From positions 1-64,000 of the forward strand of contig NZ_JROO01000013.1 of assembly GCF_000826685.1 (NCBI RefSeq): a stretch of 64,000 bases of DNA. Reading direction: 5' to 3'. Of this stretch, positions 28,348 through 37,240 are shown piece after piece; position 1 is the first letter of the stretch; each line of letters starts with the position of its first letter. The position numbers and the translations under genes are program-made. This stretch comes from Streptomonospora alba (lineage in GTDB: Bacteria; Actinomycetota; Actinomycetes; Streptosporangiales; Streptosporangiaceae). The notes beneath the pieces are model-generated. The model did no database searches. It saw only the letters and a list, made by a program, of their open reading frames with translations, and was not told the DNA's origin.

Positions 28348-29331
28348 TCATTCCAGGTATACGCCGAGCCCGACGAGGAGCAGGAGGACGACGCCGCCCA
28401 CCTGCAGCGGGCGGTCGCGCAGCGCGATCTCCTCGGGCTCCTCGCCCACTCCGCGGTCGACCAGAAGGTGGTACCGCAGCACGAGCAGGATGAAGGGCAC
28501 GATGCTGGCGCCGTGGATCACCGAGGACACCGTGCCGACGACGTCCTCCAGCGCCCACAGGCAGTAGGTGACGATCATCGCCGCCGAGGCCATGGTGCGC
28601 ACCTGCGCGAGGTAGCCCAGACTGTAGCCGCCCAGCGTGCCACGGGCACGGGCGGCGCCGGGGGTGCGCCGCAGCTCGGTCTCGCGCTTGCCCGCCACCA
28701 CCAGCAGCGCGCCCAGGCAGACCACGATCAGGAACCACCGGGTCAGCGGGACGCCGACGGCGGCGCCGCCGGCGACGGCGCGCAGCACGTGGCATCCGGC
28801 CACCGCCACCAGGTCCAGCACCGTGATGTTGCGCAGAACCAGCGTGTAGGCACTCGTCAGCACCAGATAGCCGACGAGGACGGCAAGCAGCGCCCAGTTG
28901 CCGGTGGGGACGACGGCGGCCGGAGCGGCCAGCAGCAGCACGACTCCCACGCCCGCGGCCAGGTAGGCGGAGAGCCGCCCGGAGGCCACCGGGCGGGCGC
29001 GCTTGCGCTCGTGCAGCCGGTCGCGAGCGGCGTCGCGGACGTCGTTGAGCAGGTAGGTGCCGCTGGCGGCCGCGCAGAACAGCACGAAGACGGCGGCGCT
29101 CCACGCGAGGGGGCCGGGGTCGTCCAACAGGCCCGCTGTTCCCGGCGCGGCGAAGACCAGCAGGTTCTTCAGCCACTGCTTGGGGCGGGCGGCGCGCAGC
29201 AGCGCCCCGGCCGCTCCGAATCGGCGCCCGTCTTCGGGCGCGGCGCCCCGGCCGGGCTCCCGGGTGCGCGGGGGCCCGGCCGGGGCGGTCTCCGATGCCC
29301 CGCCGGGGGCGGCGGGGCTCGCGTCGCTCAT
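28348..29331 (-). CDS. ubiA: Decaprenyl-phosphate phosphoribosyltransferase (UbiA family)
   Basis: 327-residue polytopic membrane prenyltransferase that attaches 5-phosphoribose from PRPP to decaprenyl phosphate, the committed step to DPA. After a Pro/Ala-rich hydrophilic N-terminus (about 1-45), RPKQWLKNLLVF and the Mg-binding NDVRDAARDR are as in Rv3806c of M. tuberculosis; the second Asp-rich motif of ordinary UbiA is replaced by the Rv3806c-type GKRETEL segment. About eight to nine helices follow. It sits 18 bp after the DUF3068 gene and before dprE1. The dedicated DPPR phosphatase (Rv3807c) is not in this window. Confidence 0.92.
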   Translation of the reverse strand: MSDASPAAPGGASETAPAGPPRTREPGRGAAPEDGRRFGAAGALLRAARPKQWLKNLLVFAAPGTAGLLDDPGPLAWSAAVFVLFCAAASGTYLLNDVRDAARDRLHERKRARPVASGRLSAYLAAGVGVVLLLAAPAAVVPTGNWALLAVLVGYLVLTSAYTLVLRNITVLDLVAVAGCHVLRAVAGGAAVGVPLTRWFLIVVCLGALLVVAGKRETELRRTPGAARARGTLGGYSLGYLAQVRTMASAAMIVTYCLWALEDVVGTVSSVIHGASIVPFILLVLRYHLLVDRGVGEEPEEIALRDRPLQVGGVVLLLLVGLGVYLE

Positions 29332-29349
29332 CCGACGGCCGCCACGGAC

Positions 29350-30276
29350 TCAGTACGCGGTCTTCCGCACGCCGGTGCCGAGCATCATCAGGCCGCCGGC
29401 GATGACGAACACCGCGCCGAGGGCCAGGCAGACGAGGGGGATGACGGTGCGCACCAGCGGCAGCATGGTCATGCCCTGCTCGGCGCTGTCGATCTGGGCC
29501 TCGATGGTCTCGTCGTCCCAGACCAGGGTGCCGTCGAAGAGCACCAGCTGCTCCTCCCCGTCGACGGAGAAGCCGCGGTGCTGTTCCTCGCTGAGGCCGA
29601 TCGGCACACCCGTGGTGGGCTCGATCCAGTAGGTGCGGGTGACGCTGTACATCTCGTCGCCGGTGACGTCGCCTTCCTCGTCCTCCATGTCCAGCAGGCT
29701 CACCGGCAGGGTGCGCTCGCCGATCTTCTCCGATTCGATGACCTGCTCGAATCTGTAGACGTCGACGCCGTTGTAGGTCTCCTCGCCCTCGAAGGTGATG
29801 GGACGGGTGAGCCGGCTGGTGGTGTCGAAGAACCGGTGGTCGCGCTTCTCGGTGAGGAAGGGGAACTTGAAGATCTGTCCGTTCTGCTCGACCTCCTCGT
29901 CGTCGACCGAGGCGTCGCAGCAGTCCACGCCCTTACCGTCGTAGCGGTCGTGGCCGGCGCGGCGGTAGGTCGAGGAGATCGCGAAGTCGCGCTCGACGTC
30001 CTTGACCCAGGTGAACTGGTCCCACACCGCCGTGTCCTCGTCGCTGGCGGCGACGTCGCCGCGCACCGTCGTGTAGGCCTCCACAGTGGCGCCCTCGATG
30101 AGCTCCGTCTCCTCGGCGCTGAAGTAGGTGATGTCCTCGCCGCGGTTGACGGTCTGGTTGTAGTAGTCCAGTGGAGCCTTCATCAGGCTCTCGGCCATCC
30201 AGTACCGCAGCATGGGGGCGAGGACCAGCAGGCAGACTCCCAACGCGATGAAGACGACCGCGACAGTTCGGCGCAT
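29350..30276 (-). CDS. DUF3068 membrane protein, copy 1
   Basis: 308-residue protein with one transmembrane helix at each end (about 4-24 and 275-300) enclosing a large extracytoplasmic domain. This DUF3068 (so-called PorA-family) layout is shared with M. tuberculosis Rv0227c. A CC pair (VDCCDAS) is in the domain. Function is not established; in mycobacteria the gene lies in the AftD neighbourhood. It is the first gene of the DPA operon, with AGGAGGG just before its ATG. A paralogue lies at 36185-37240. Confidence 0.82.
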   Translation of the reverse strand: MRRTVAVVFIALGVCLLVLAPMLRYWMAESLMKAPLDYYNQTVNRGEDITYFSAEETELIEGATVEAYTTVRGDVAASDEDTAVWDQFTWVKDVERDFAISSTYRRAGHDRYDGKGVDCCDASVDDEEVEQNGQIFKFPFLTEKRDHRFFDTTSRLTRPITFEGEETYNGVDVYRFEQVIESEKIGERTLPVSLLDMEDEEGDVTGDEMYSVTRTYWIEPTTGVPIGLSEEQHRGFSVDGEEQLVLFDGTLVWDDETIEAQIDSAEQGMTMLPLVRTVIPLVCLALGAVFVIAGGLMMLGTGVRKTAY

Positions 30277-30559
30277 TTGCCCTCCTGGGCGAAAAACGGG
30301 CGGGGGCGGGCGGGGCGGTGGTCCGACATACGGGGGACGCCGCAGCTGGAACCCGGTTCATTTTCGGGTAGAGTACTGCTCCACAGCGGGCAGCGTCACC
30401 AAGGCGTGGCTGAATATTTATAACCGGTTCTAGTATGACGGCAAGGGGATACGGCGCCGCACTGCATCCCGTTCATCCGACCGCACAGGCCGCGTCCGCC
30501 GACCCCCGGCGCCGGCGTCCCGCTGCGGACCCGAGCACACGACACGGGAGGGTCGGCCA

Positions 30560-31945
30560 GTGAGCGGTGCATCCGACGGCTCCGCCGTGCCCGCGTCCCA
30601 CCCCCCGTCCGGTGGCGGCACGGACGGCACCGCACCCCCGGACTTCCCCCGGACCGCGGCGGACCCGCCCGACACTCGGCGGGGGCTGCCCCAGGTCCGC
30701 GGGCACATCGAAGGGCTCGACGGCATCCGCGCCATGGCCGCGTTCATGGTGCTCGTCTTCCACGTGGGCATCGAGACCGGCGACGCCCTGGCCCCGGGGC
30801 TCTTCGGCGCCCTGCTGGCCGGCGGCGAGATGGCCGTCCCCCTCTTCTTCGCGCTCTCGGGACTGCTGCTCTTCCGCCCCTGGGCGCGCGCCGCGCTCGA
30901 CGGGACAGCGGTCCCGCCGGCTCGGCCCTACCTGTGGCGGCGGGCGCTGCGGGTCATGCCGGCCTACTGGATCGTGGCTCTGGCGGCCCTGCTGCTGTGG
31001 TCGCGCGACCAGCTCGACTCGGTGCGGACCTGGGTCGAGGTCGCGACGCTCACCTTCGTGTTCGACATCGACCCCTGGTGGGTGGGCACCGGCCCGGCCG
31101 GCCTCGGGCAGATGTGGAGCCTGTCGGTGGAGGTGTGCTTCTACGTCCTGCTGCCCGTGATCGGGCTGCTGACGGTCCGCGCGGTCGGCCGCGCCGGCGG
31201 CGACACCGGGGCCCGCGGCCGCCGGATGCTGGTGTGCCTGGCGGGCCTGACCGCGCTGGGGGTGCTGGCACTGCTGCCGCAGTACTATCCCGAGCCGCGG
31301 CCCTACATGTACGCCTGGCTGCCCCGTTGCCTCGGCCTGTTCGCCGTGGGCATGGCCCTGGCCGTGATCAGCGAATGGGCCTGGCGCGAACCCGGCTCCG
31401 ACGGGCCCGTGCGGCGGCTGTGCCGCACGCTCTCGCGCAACGCGACACTGTGCTGGGCGCTGGCCGGCTGCTTCTACCTCATCGCCGCCACCCCGGCCGC
31501 GGGAGCCCGGTTCGTCGGCGCCGTCGACCTGTGGCTGTCGCTGGTGAGCATGGCGGTGTCGATGGCGTTCTCGTTCTTCGTCATCGCGCCTGTGGCGCTG
31601 CGCCCCGAACGCCCCGGCGGCCCGCCTCCGGCCCGGGCCGGGGACGGCGCGTGGCTGGAGGCCTTCCTGGCCCATCGGGTCATGCGCTACCTGGGCCGCA
31701 TCTCCTATGGGATCTTCCTGTGGCAGTTCGTCGTGCTCTACCTGTGGCGCGACTTCACCGGCGTGGACATGTTCACCGGCTCGTTCTGGATGGACCTGAC
31801 CGCGGTGGCCCTGGGCACCGTGCTGCTGGCCGACCTCACCCACCGCTTCGTCGAGCGGCCCGTCGCACGCTGGTACCGCGCCACCGACAAGCGGCGCCGA
31901 ACCCGCACCCGCCCGGACGCCGCGCGCCGCCTTCCGATCAACTGA
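30560..31945 (+). CDS. Membrane acyltransferase (acyltransferase 3 family)
   Basis: 461-residue membrane protein of the OafA-like family with about ten helices. The N-terminal 45 residues are Pro/Gly-rich and hydrophilic. LDGIRAMAAFMVLVFHVG carries the Arg and catalytic His of the family, EMAVPLFFALSGLLLFRPW is the second motif, and the last part has RYLGRISYGIFLWQF and FVERPVARW. Members acylate exported sugars. GTG start with GGGAGGG upstream. It corresponds in type and neighbourhood to Rv0228 of M. tuberculosis, beside DUF3068 and AftD. Likely acylates the glycan made by this locus; that is inference. Confidence 0.85.
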   Translation: MSGASDGSAVPASHPPSGGGTDGTAPPDFPRTAADPPDTRRGLPQVRGHIEGLDGIRAMAAFMVLVFHVGIETGDALAPGLFGALLAGGEMAVPLFFALSGLLLFRPWARAALDGTAVPPARPYLWRRALRVMPAYWIVALAALLLWSRDQLDSVRTWVEVATLTFVFDIDPWWVGTGPAGLGQMWSLSVEVCFYVLLPVIGLLTVRAVGRAGGDTGARGRRMLVCLAGLTALGVLALLPQYYPEPRPYMYAWLPRCLGLFAVGMALAVISEWAWREPGSDGPVRRLCRTLSRNATLCWALAGCFYLIAATPAAGARFVGAVDLWLSLVSMAVSMAFSFFVIAPVALRPERPGGPPPARAGDGAWLEAFLAHRVMRYLGRISYGIFLWQFVVLYLWRDFTGVDMFTGSFWMDLTAVALGTVLLADLTHRFVERPVARWYRATDKRRRTRTRPDAARRLPIN

Positions 31946-31965
31946 GGGCGTCCGCCGGACCGGCC

Positions 31966-33963
31966 CTAACCGCCGTCGTCACCCTCGTCGCCGTCGCCGT
32001 CGTCGCCCTGCTCCTGCTGCCAGGGGTCCCCGTCGGTGATCGGCTGCAACTCGCCGAAGGTCACCCACTCCATGCACAGCTCGTCGGCGTTGGTGTGCAC
32101 GGTGACCTCGGCACCGGCGCCGTCCACCGGCAGGTACCACATACCGCCGTCGGGAGCGGCGGGCATGCGGGTGGTCACCCAGGCGTCGCCCAGCACGGCG
32201 CCCAGTTCGGTCTCCTCCTCGGAGTTGTAGGCGACCGTCAGCACCTGCGTCGGTCCGCCCATCGCCTCCACCGGCCAGCGCACCTGGCCCTCGACCGTCG
32301 CCGCGCACTCCTCGTCCTCAGGCGGCCCGAAGAACGCGCTGCCCTCGACCGGTTCGGCGGGCACCAGGAACCCGGCGTCGTTGAACACCAGGGCCGAGCC
32401 GGCCGGCTCCGGGTTGCGGATGCGCTCCTCGACGCCCGGGTCGGCAAGCGGGCTGAGCAGGTGGGAGGTCAGCCGCCGCGGGCCGTTCCACGGAAGCACG
32501 ATGTCCTGGGGCACCGGCCTCGGGTAGATCCCCGCCTCGGCCGGAACCTCGCTCACCGACCGGCGCACCGTGTCCAGATACCAGCGGACGCGGTCGCCGT
32601 GGAGGGTGTCGGCGAAGGCGTAGGTCGAGAACGCGCCCGCGGCCGTCATCGCCGCGGTGGCGGTGACGGCCGCCGCGCGCGCCGCCCTCAGGGGTGGACG
32701 CCGGCGCCGCTCGGTGTCCTCCTCGTTGCGCACCGGCAGGTAGGCCAGGGCGAGGCAGAGCGCGAAGACCAGTGCGGCGTCGGCCACGTAGCGGGGGTCG
32801 AAGCCCACCATGGGCTCGTAGCGCCCGCGGGCGACGATCGTAGGCACGGCGTCGACGAGCAGCAGGTAGCCGACCAGCAGCGCCCAGGCGCGCCAGGAGC
32901 GGCGGCGCACCAGCAGGCTCGCCAGCACGATCAGCAGCAGCCCGGCCCACGCCGCGGCCACCGCGGCCGCCGGCGGGTTCAGCAGCCCGCCGCTCGCGGT
33001 GACCGGCGTCCACTCGCCCGGCCCGCCGACCGCACCCACCGGGAAGGTCTCGCCCAGCATGCGCCGCAGCATGCCGCCGGCGACGCCGAGTTCGGGCAGT
33101 CCGGCGCCCTCCCCTCCGGCGGTCTCCTGCCGGGACAGGTACAGCAGGCCGTAGCCCACCGAGAGCGCCCCCATGCCCACCCAGAAGGGAAGGTCGCGGT
33201 CCACCGTGCGCCAGAGCACCCCCGGTAGGCGCCCGGGCACCAGGAACAGCACCGCCACGGCCAGCAGCAGCACCGGCAGGAACACGGCCTTGACCGAGAA
33301 CGCCATGCCCAGCAGCACAGCCCCGGCCGCCAGCCACCCATAGCGGTCCTCGCCCGTGCGCAGGTACCGCACGGTCCACAGCAGGGACAGGGCGATCGCC
33401 AACTGGAAGGGCACCGCGTTCAGCGCCGCCGACCACCAGGCCAGGACCGGGATGGTCAGCGGAGCCGCGGCGTAGACGGCCAGCGGGGCGATGAGGGCCC
33501 ACCGCCGCCCCAAGAGCTCCCACAGCAGGGCGAACACGGCGGTGGTGGCACCGGCCTGCAGGACGATCATGATTCCCGAGGCGGCGGCCCAGTTGTAGGG
33601 CGCGACACCGGCCAGGATGTAGGCCAGCAGCTTGGCCCCCGGCATCAGGTGGCCCTTGTGCAGGTCGGTGAGATAGGCGAGCGTCAGGTCGGTGGCGGCG
33701 GCGTCGCCGAAGAACAGGAAGTCGTCCTCGATGAAGTAGGCCGACCGCAGCACGTGGATCTTCAGCGCGATGGAGGCGACTATGAGCGCCGCGCCCGCAA
33801 GCACGACGGGGTCGCGCATCGCTCGGCCCGCCAGGGCGGCGGCGCGGGCCGCAGAACGCCGAGGCTCCTCGTGGGCCTCGCCTCGGGCAGCCGTCGCCTC
33901 GGGTGCGGGCTCGCGCCCGGCGGGTGCGGAGGAGGCGGCTGCGGGGGGATCGGCGTCGTTCAT
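31966..33963 (-). CDS. GT-C-like polytopic membrane glycosyltransferase (putative)
   Basis: 665-residue protein. A hydrophilic N-terminus (1-50) is followed by about eleven to twelve transmembrane helices and a C-terminal extracytoplasmic domain of about 200 residues ending in a Gln/Asp/Gly tail. The first external loop carries YFIEDDFLFFG (Asp80-Asp81), the acidic pair typical of GT-C enzymes that use polyprenyl-phosphate sugars such as DPA. The ATG at 33963 has GGAG 5 nt upstream. Convergent with the acyltransferase (20-bp gap) and divergent from the methyltransferases. It may add arabinose or another lipid-linked sugar; no family name can be fixed by eye. Confidence 0.65.
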   Translation of the reverse strand: MNDADPPAAASSAPAGREPAPEATAARGEAHEEPRRSAARAAALAGRAMRDPVVLAGAALIVASIALKIHVLRSAYFIEDDFLFFGDAAATDLTLAYLTDLHKGHLMPGAKLLAYILAGVAPYNWAAASGIMIVLQAGATTAVFALLWELLGRRWALIAPLAVYAAAPLTIPVLAWWSAALNAVPFQLAIALSLLWTVRYLRTGEDRYGWLAAGAVLLGMAFSVKAVFLPVLLLAVAVLFLVPGRLPGVLWRTVDRDLPFWVGMGALSVGYGLLYLSRQETAGGEGAGLPELGVAGGMLRRMLGETFPVGAVGGPGEWTPVTASGGLLNPPAAAVAAAWAGLLLIVLASLLVRRRSWRAWALLVGYLLLVDAVPTIVARGRYEPMVGFDPRYVADAALVFALCLALAYLPVRNEEDTERRRRPPLRAARAAAVTATAAMTAAGAFSTYAFADTLHGDRVRWYLDTVRRSVSEVPAEAGIYPRPVPQDIVLPWNGPRRLTSHLLSPLADPGVEERIRNPEPAGSALVFNDAGFLVPAEPVEGSAFFGPPEDEECAATVEGQVRWPVEAMGGPTQVLTVAYNSEEETELGAVLGDAWVTTRMPAAPDGGMWYLPVDGAGAEVTVHTNADELCMEWVTFGELQPITDGDPWQQEQGDDGDGDEGDDGG

Positions 33964-34133
33964 GGCGCTCCAATTTGCCATACGTGTCCGGTTGACGCCC
34001 CCCGCTGAGGGGGTGTCAGAATACAACACGTTCCACCTTGACCGGCGATCGTCGCCAGGCGCCCGCCAGAGCAGCGAAAAGAAACGAGAACCAGGTTCAC
34101 TCCGGTTCTCCGGCAGCGCCGAGGAGTGGCACC

Positions 34134-34880
34134 GTGGGACTCGACGAGGTACGCGCGGACTGGACCCGCCTGGGTTCGGTCGAACCGCTGTGGGCGGTGT
34201 GCGTCGATCCGGACAAGCGCGGCGGGCGGTGGGACGACGACGAGTTCCTCTCCTCGGGCGCCGCGGAGATCGACGGCGCTCTGCGCCACCTGGAGGAGCT
34301 GGGCCTGCGCCCCGGCCGGGAGCGCGCGCTGGACTTCGGGTGCGGCGCCGGGCGGCTCTCCAACGCTCTGGCCGCCCATTTCTCGGCCGTCGTGGGCGTG
34401 GACATCGCCGAGCCGATGCTGGCCCAGGCGCGCCGCCTCGACCGCAGCGGCGGGCGGATCGACTTCCGGCTCAACGACGGCCCGGACCTGGCCGCGTTCG
34501 GCGACGACTCCTTCGACCTGGTCTATACCGACCTCGTGCTGCAGCACCTGCCGCCCGACCTGGCCGAGGGCTATCTGCGCGAGTTCGTGCGCGTCCTGCG
34601 GCCGGGCGGGGCGATGGTGATCGGCGTCCCCGACCGGGAGCGGGCCACGTTCAAGGGGCTGGTCTTCCGGTTCGCGCCGTGGCCGCTGATCCGGCTGGCC
34701 CAGCGGCATCTGCTGGGCTACCCGGCGCCGATGCGCATGCACCCGCTGCCCCGCGCCAGATTGGCCGCCGTGCTGGCCGAGGGCGGCGCCCGCATCGCCG
34801 ACTCCGTCGAGTACTGGGGCGGCGACCACTGGCGCCATCTGCGCCACTACGCACGGCTGCCCGGCCGGGAGGCGCGGTGA
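34134..34880 (+). CDS. SAM-dependent methyltransferase (class I)
   Basis: 248-residue cytosolic Rossmann methyltransferase. Motif I ALDFGCGAGRLSNAL, acidic loop VVGVDIAEPM, motif IV DLVYTDLVLQHL and post-motif RVLRPGGAMVIGVPD. The GTG at 34134 has GAGGAG 7 nt upstream; in-frame codons further upstream lack a ribosome binding site. Its stop overlaps the GTG of the next methyltransferase by 4 bp. Target unknown; by position, an envelope sugar or lipid. Confidence 0.85.
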   Translation: MGLDEVRADWTRLGSVEPLWAVCVDPDKRGGRWDDDEFLSSGAAEIDGALRHLEELGLRPGRERALDFGCGAGRLSNALAAHFSAVVGVDIAEPMLAQARRLDRSGGRIDFRLNDGPDLAAFGDDSFDLVYTDLVLQHLPPDLAEGYLREFVRVLRPGGAMVIGVPDRERATFKGLVFRFAPWPLIRLAQRHLLGYPAPMRMHPLPRARLAAVLAEGGARIADSVEYWGGDHWRHLRHYARLPGREAR

Positions 34881-35668
34881 GCGAGGGGACCCCGCAGAAG
34901 GGCTCCGGCGCCGCGGCCGTGCCGTTCCGGGCCACGCTCGCGCGCTCGGTCGCGCTCTTCGCGGCGTTTCGCGCGGAGCAGACCGCGCCCGACCGCTTCT
35001 ACGGCACGCTCGCCCGCGACACCGTCGCGCAACTGCGGTCCTACACCCCGCTGGAAGGGGCGGTGGTGGCCGACGTCGGCGGCGGCCCCGGTTACTTCTC
35101 CGACGAGCTGCGCGCGGCCGGCGCCCGCTGCGTGTGCGTCGACCCCGATCCCGCGGAGCTGCGGCTGCGCGACGGCCGGGTGCCGGACACCGCCGTACTG
35201 GGCAGTGCTCTGCGACTGCCGGTGCGCACCGGATCGGTGGACGTGTGCTTCTCCTCCAACGTTTTGGAGCACGTGCCCGACCCGGCCGCGATGGCCGCGG
35301 AGATGGTACGGGCGACCCGGCCCGGCGGCCTGGTCTACCTCTCCTACACCCTGTGGCTGTCCCCGTGGGGCGGCCACGAGACCTCTCCCTGGCACTACCT
35401 GGGCGGACGCTACGCCGCCGAGCGGTTCGCCCGCCGCACCGGGCGGCGGCCAAAGAACGACTTCGGCCGCACCATGTTCGCGGTCTCGGCGGCGGAGATG
35501 CTCCGCTGGGCGCGTGCCCGCTCCGACGTCGAGGCGGTCGACGTGCTGCCCCGCTACCTGCCGCGCTGGATGAAGCCCGTGGTGCGTGTTCCGCTGCTGC
35601 GCGAGATCGTCACCTGGAACCTGCTGCTGGTCCTGCGCAAGCGCCCCGCCGCCCCGTCCGCCGGGTAG
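34877..35668 (+). CDS. SAM-dependent methyltransferase (class I), second of pair
   Basis: 263-residue methyltransferase. Motif I VVADVGGGPGYFSDEL, acidic residue in CVCVDPDPAEL, FSSNVLEHVPDP and RATRPGGLVYLSYTLW. The C-terminal part (SPWGGHETSPWHYLGG) resembles M. tuberculosis Rv0224c, which lies in the AftD region. Starts with GTG overlapping the previous stop (GTGA), so the two are translationally coupled. Substrate unknown; O-methylation of a polysaccharide or glycolipid is plausible. Confidence 0.86.
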   Translation: MSEGTPQKGSGAAAVPFRATLARSVALFAAFRAEQTAPDRFYGTLARDTVAQLRSYTPLEGAVVADVGGGPGYFSDELRAAGARCVCVDPDPAELRLRDGRVPDTAVLGSALRLPVRTGSVDVCFSSNVLEHVPDPAAMAAEMVRATRPGGLVYLSYTLWLSPWGGHETSPWHYLGGRYAAERFARRTGRRPKNDFGRTMFAVSAAEMLRWARARSDVEAVDVLPRYLPRWMKPVVRVPLLREIVTWNLLLVLRKRPAAPSAG

Positions 35669-35679
35669 CTCCGCATTCC

Positions 35680-36099
35680 TCAGGCGGGCCGTCCGTGCAG
35701 CTCGGGGGCGCCGGGGTCCACGTGCCAGCTGATGATGCGGCGCGGATGGATGCGGATCACCTCGCGGCTGAAAGCGCCGGGGGCGATGGGCGGGTCGGTG
35801 TCGGTGCGGAGTTCGGCGCGGCCGCGGATCTCCACTCCCCTGCCCCATCCGGGCGCGATGGCGCCGGGACCTTCGGGCTCCAGGTCGTCGACCAGGAAGG
35901 ACACCTCCGTCTCCGGGCGCTCCTGGATGTTGCGGTACTTGCGGGTGGCCGACAGCGTGATCCCGCCGATGTCGACGGTGCCGTCGGCGTTGAGCACGAA
36001 GCCCACCGGCCGGGTCTGCGGGCCGCGGGAGCCGGTGGTCGACAGCCGTCCGATGTGCTGGGCGTCCAGATAGGCGCGCTCGTGTTCGCTGAAGGGCAT
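35680..36099 (-). CDS. PPOX-class F420-dependent oxidoreductase
   Basis: 139-residue split-barrel flavin/F420-binding protein. The N-terminal MPFSEHERAYLDAQHIGRLST and the central GITLSATRKYRNIQ match the actinobacterial PPOX class F420-dependent family, small oxidoreductases that reduce varied substrates with F420H2. It has its own promoter (36158-36188) with MerR-type geometry, so it is probably not expressed only by readthrough from the upstream DUF3068 gene. The ribosome binding site is weak. Confidence 0.85.
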   Translation of the reverse strand: MPFSEHERAYLDAQHIGRLSTTGSRGPQTRPVGFVLNADGTVDIGGITLSATRKYRNIQERPETEVSFLVDDLEPEGPGAIAPGWGRGVEIRGRAELRTDTDPPIAPGAFSREVIRIHPRRIISWHVDPGAPELHGRPA

Positions 36100-36157
36100 G
36101 TGAACGGCTCCTCGCTGCTCTCGGGCACCCCGCCCGGGGCGGGATCTGATACCCGCG

Positions 36158-36188
36158 AACCTAGAGCCTCAACCAAGCTTGAGGTCAA
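36158..36188 (-). promoter_or_regulatory. MerR/SoxR-type promoter of the PPOX gene
   Basis: Minus-strand -35 TTGACC (36188-36183) and -10 TAGGTT (36163-36158) are 19 bp apart, the over-long spacer typical of MerR-family activators. The spacer holds the 18-bp dyad CCTCAA-GCTTGG-TTGAGG (36184-36167), with the outer half-sites of SoxR boxes. The -35 overlaps the stop codon of the upstream DUF3068 gene. No MerR regulator gene is in the window. Confidence 0.72.
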
Positions 36189-37240
36189 TTCCGCTGCGCG
36201 CCCGTGGCCGCCGCGGTCGCGCGGCGGTCGCGCAGTTCCCCGGCGAGAGCGAACACCGACAGTGCGCCGCCCGCGGCGCCCAAACCGATCGGGAGCCAGG
36301 ACCGCACCGCCTGCAGCAGCGTGCGCTGCTGGTCGGCCAGACGGACCTCGCCCGCGACCAGTTCTTCGGCCATCCGCAGGTCGGCGTCGAGCAGCAGGCG
36401 CTCGCCGTCGCCGGTCTCCGGGCGCAGCGTCTCCCGGCGCACCTCGCGGGCGTCGACGACCCGGCCGGTGACCGGCTCGACCCACAAGGTCCGCTCCAGC
36501 TCAAGCCAGCGGTTGGCCTGGACGGTGCCGGGGCGGTCCCTGCCCAGGACCCGCGCCGGCACGGGCCGGGCCGAGTCGGGGACCTGGGTCGTGTCGACGG
36601 TCTGCACGTAGCGGCGCACGAACAGCCCGCCGACGGTGTCGGCGCCGTCGAAGACCATGGGCGGCGCCGCGCGGATGTCGGCGTCGTAGAAGGGGTACTC
36701 CTCCCAGGTGCCGCCGGCGGGCCAGTGCAGCACCAGTCCGGCCTGGCGCACCGCCTTGTCGCCGTCGACGTGCTCGCCGCAGCAGTTGACCGCGGTGCCG
36801 GTCTCACGGTCGACGACGACGCGGCGCTCACTGTGGGCCAGCGGCGTGTCGCGGGAGGAGACCGAGGTGGACATCCGCCATGTGGTCCAGTCGGCGTCGC
36901 CCGGTGCGAAGGTGCCGCTGACCTCGGTGCGCCTCTCGACCGGGACGTCGCGCACCACCTTCCACGTGCCGGTGTCGAGATAGGCGGCCGAGTCGTCGGT
37001 CAGCCGCATGATCAGCTCGGTCCGGGCCGGGATCTTCTCCAGTTCGTCGGCGACATAGGAGCGCAGCATCAGCGCGAGGGTGAGCAGGAACGCCGCCGCG
37101 GCCAGGGCGATCAGGCGCGCGTTGCGGGCCAGTGCCGCCGAGGCCGTCCGCCTCCCGAGCCGACGCGAGCCGCCGGCACCCCCTTCCGCGGCGCCCGCGG
37201 CGGCGCCGGTGCCGGTTTCGGTGTCGGTGCGGGCGGTCAC
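36185..37240 (-). CDS. DUF3068 membrane protein, copy 2
   Basis: 351-residue protein: Ala/Gly-rich cytosolic N-terminus (1-40), helix at about 42-60, a large external domain with a CC pair (VNCCGEH) and the helix-like C-terminus IGLGAAGGALSVFALAG near 322-338. Same domain plan as copy 1, but diverged. The GTG start overlaps the aftD-like stop by 4 bp, so it is translationally coupled to it. In M. tuberculosis Rv0227c, also DUF3068, lies in the same neighbourhood as aftD. Function unknown; a role with the glycosyltransferase is inferred from coupling. Confidence 0.82.
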   Translation of the reverse strand: MTARTDTETGTGAAAGAAEGGAGGSRRLGRRTASAALARNARLIALAAAAFLLTLALMLRSYVADELEKIPARTELIMRLTDDSAAYLDTGTWKVVRDVPVERRTEVSGTFAPGDADWTTWRMSTSVSSRDTPLAHSERRVVVDRETGTAVNCCGEHVDGDKAVRQAGLVLHWPAGGTWEEYPFYDADIRAAPPMVFDGADTVGGLFVRRYVQTVDTTQVPDSARPVPARVLGRDRPGTVQANRWLELERTLWVEPVTGRVVDAREVRRETLRPETGDGERLLLDADLRMAEELVAGEVRLADQQRTLLQAVRSWLPIGLGAAGGALSVFALAGELRDRRATAAATGAQRN

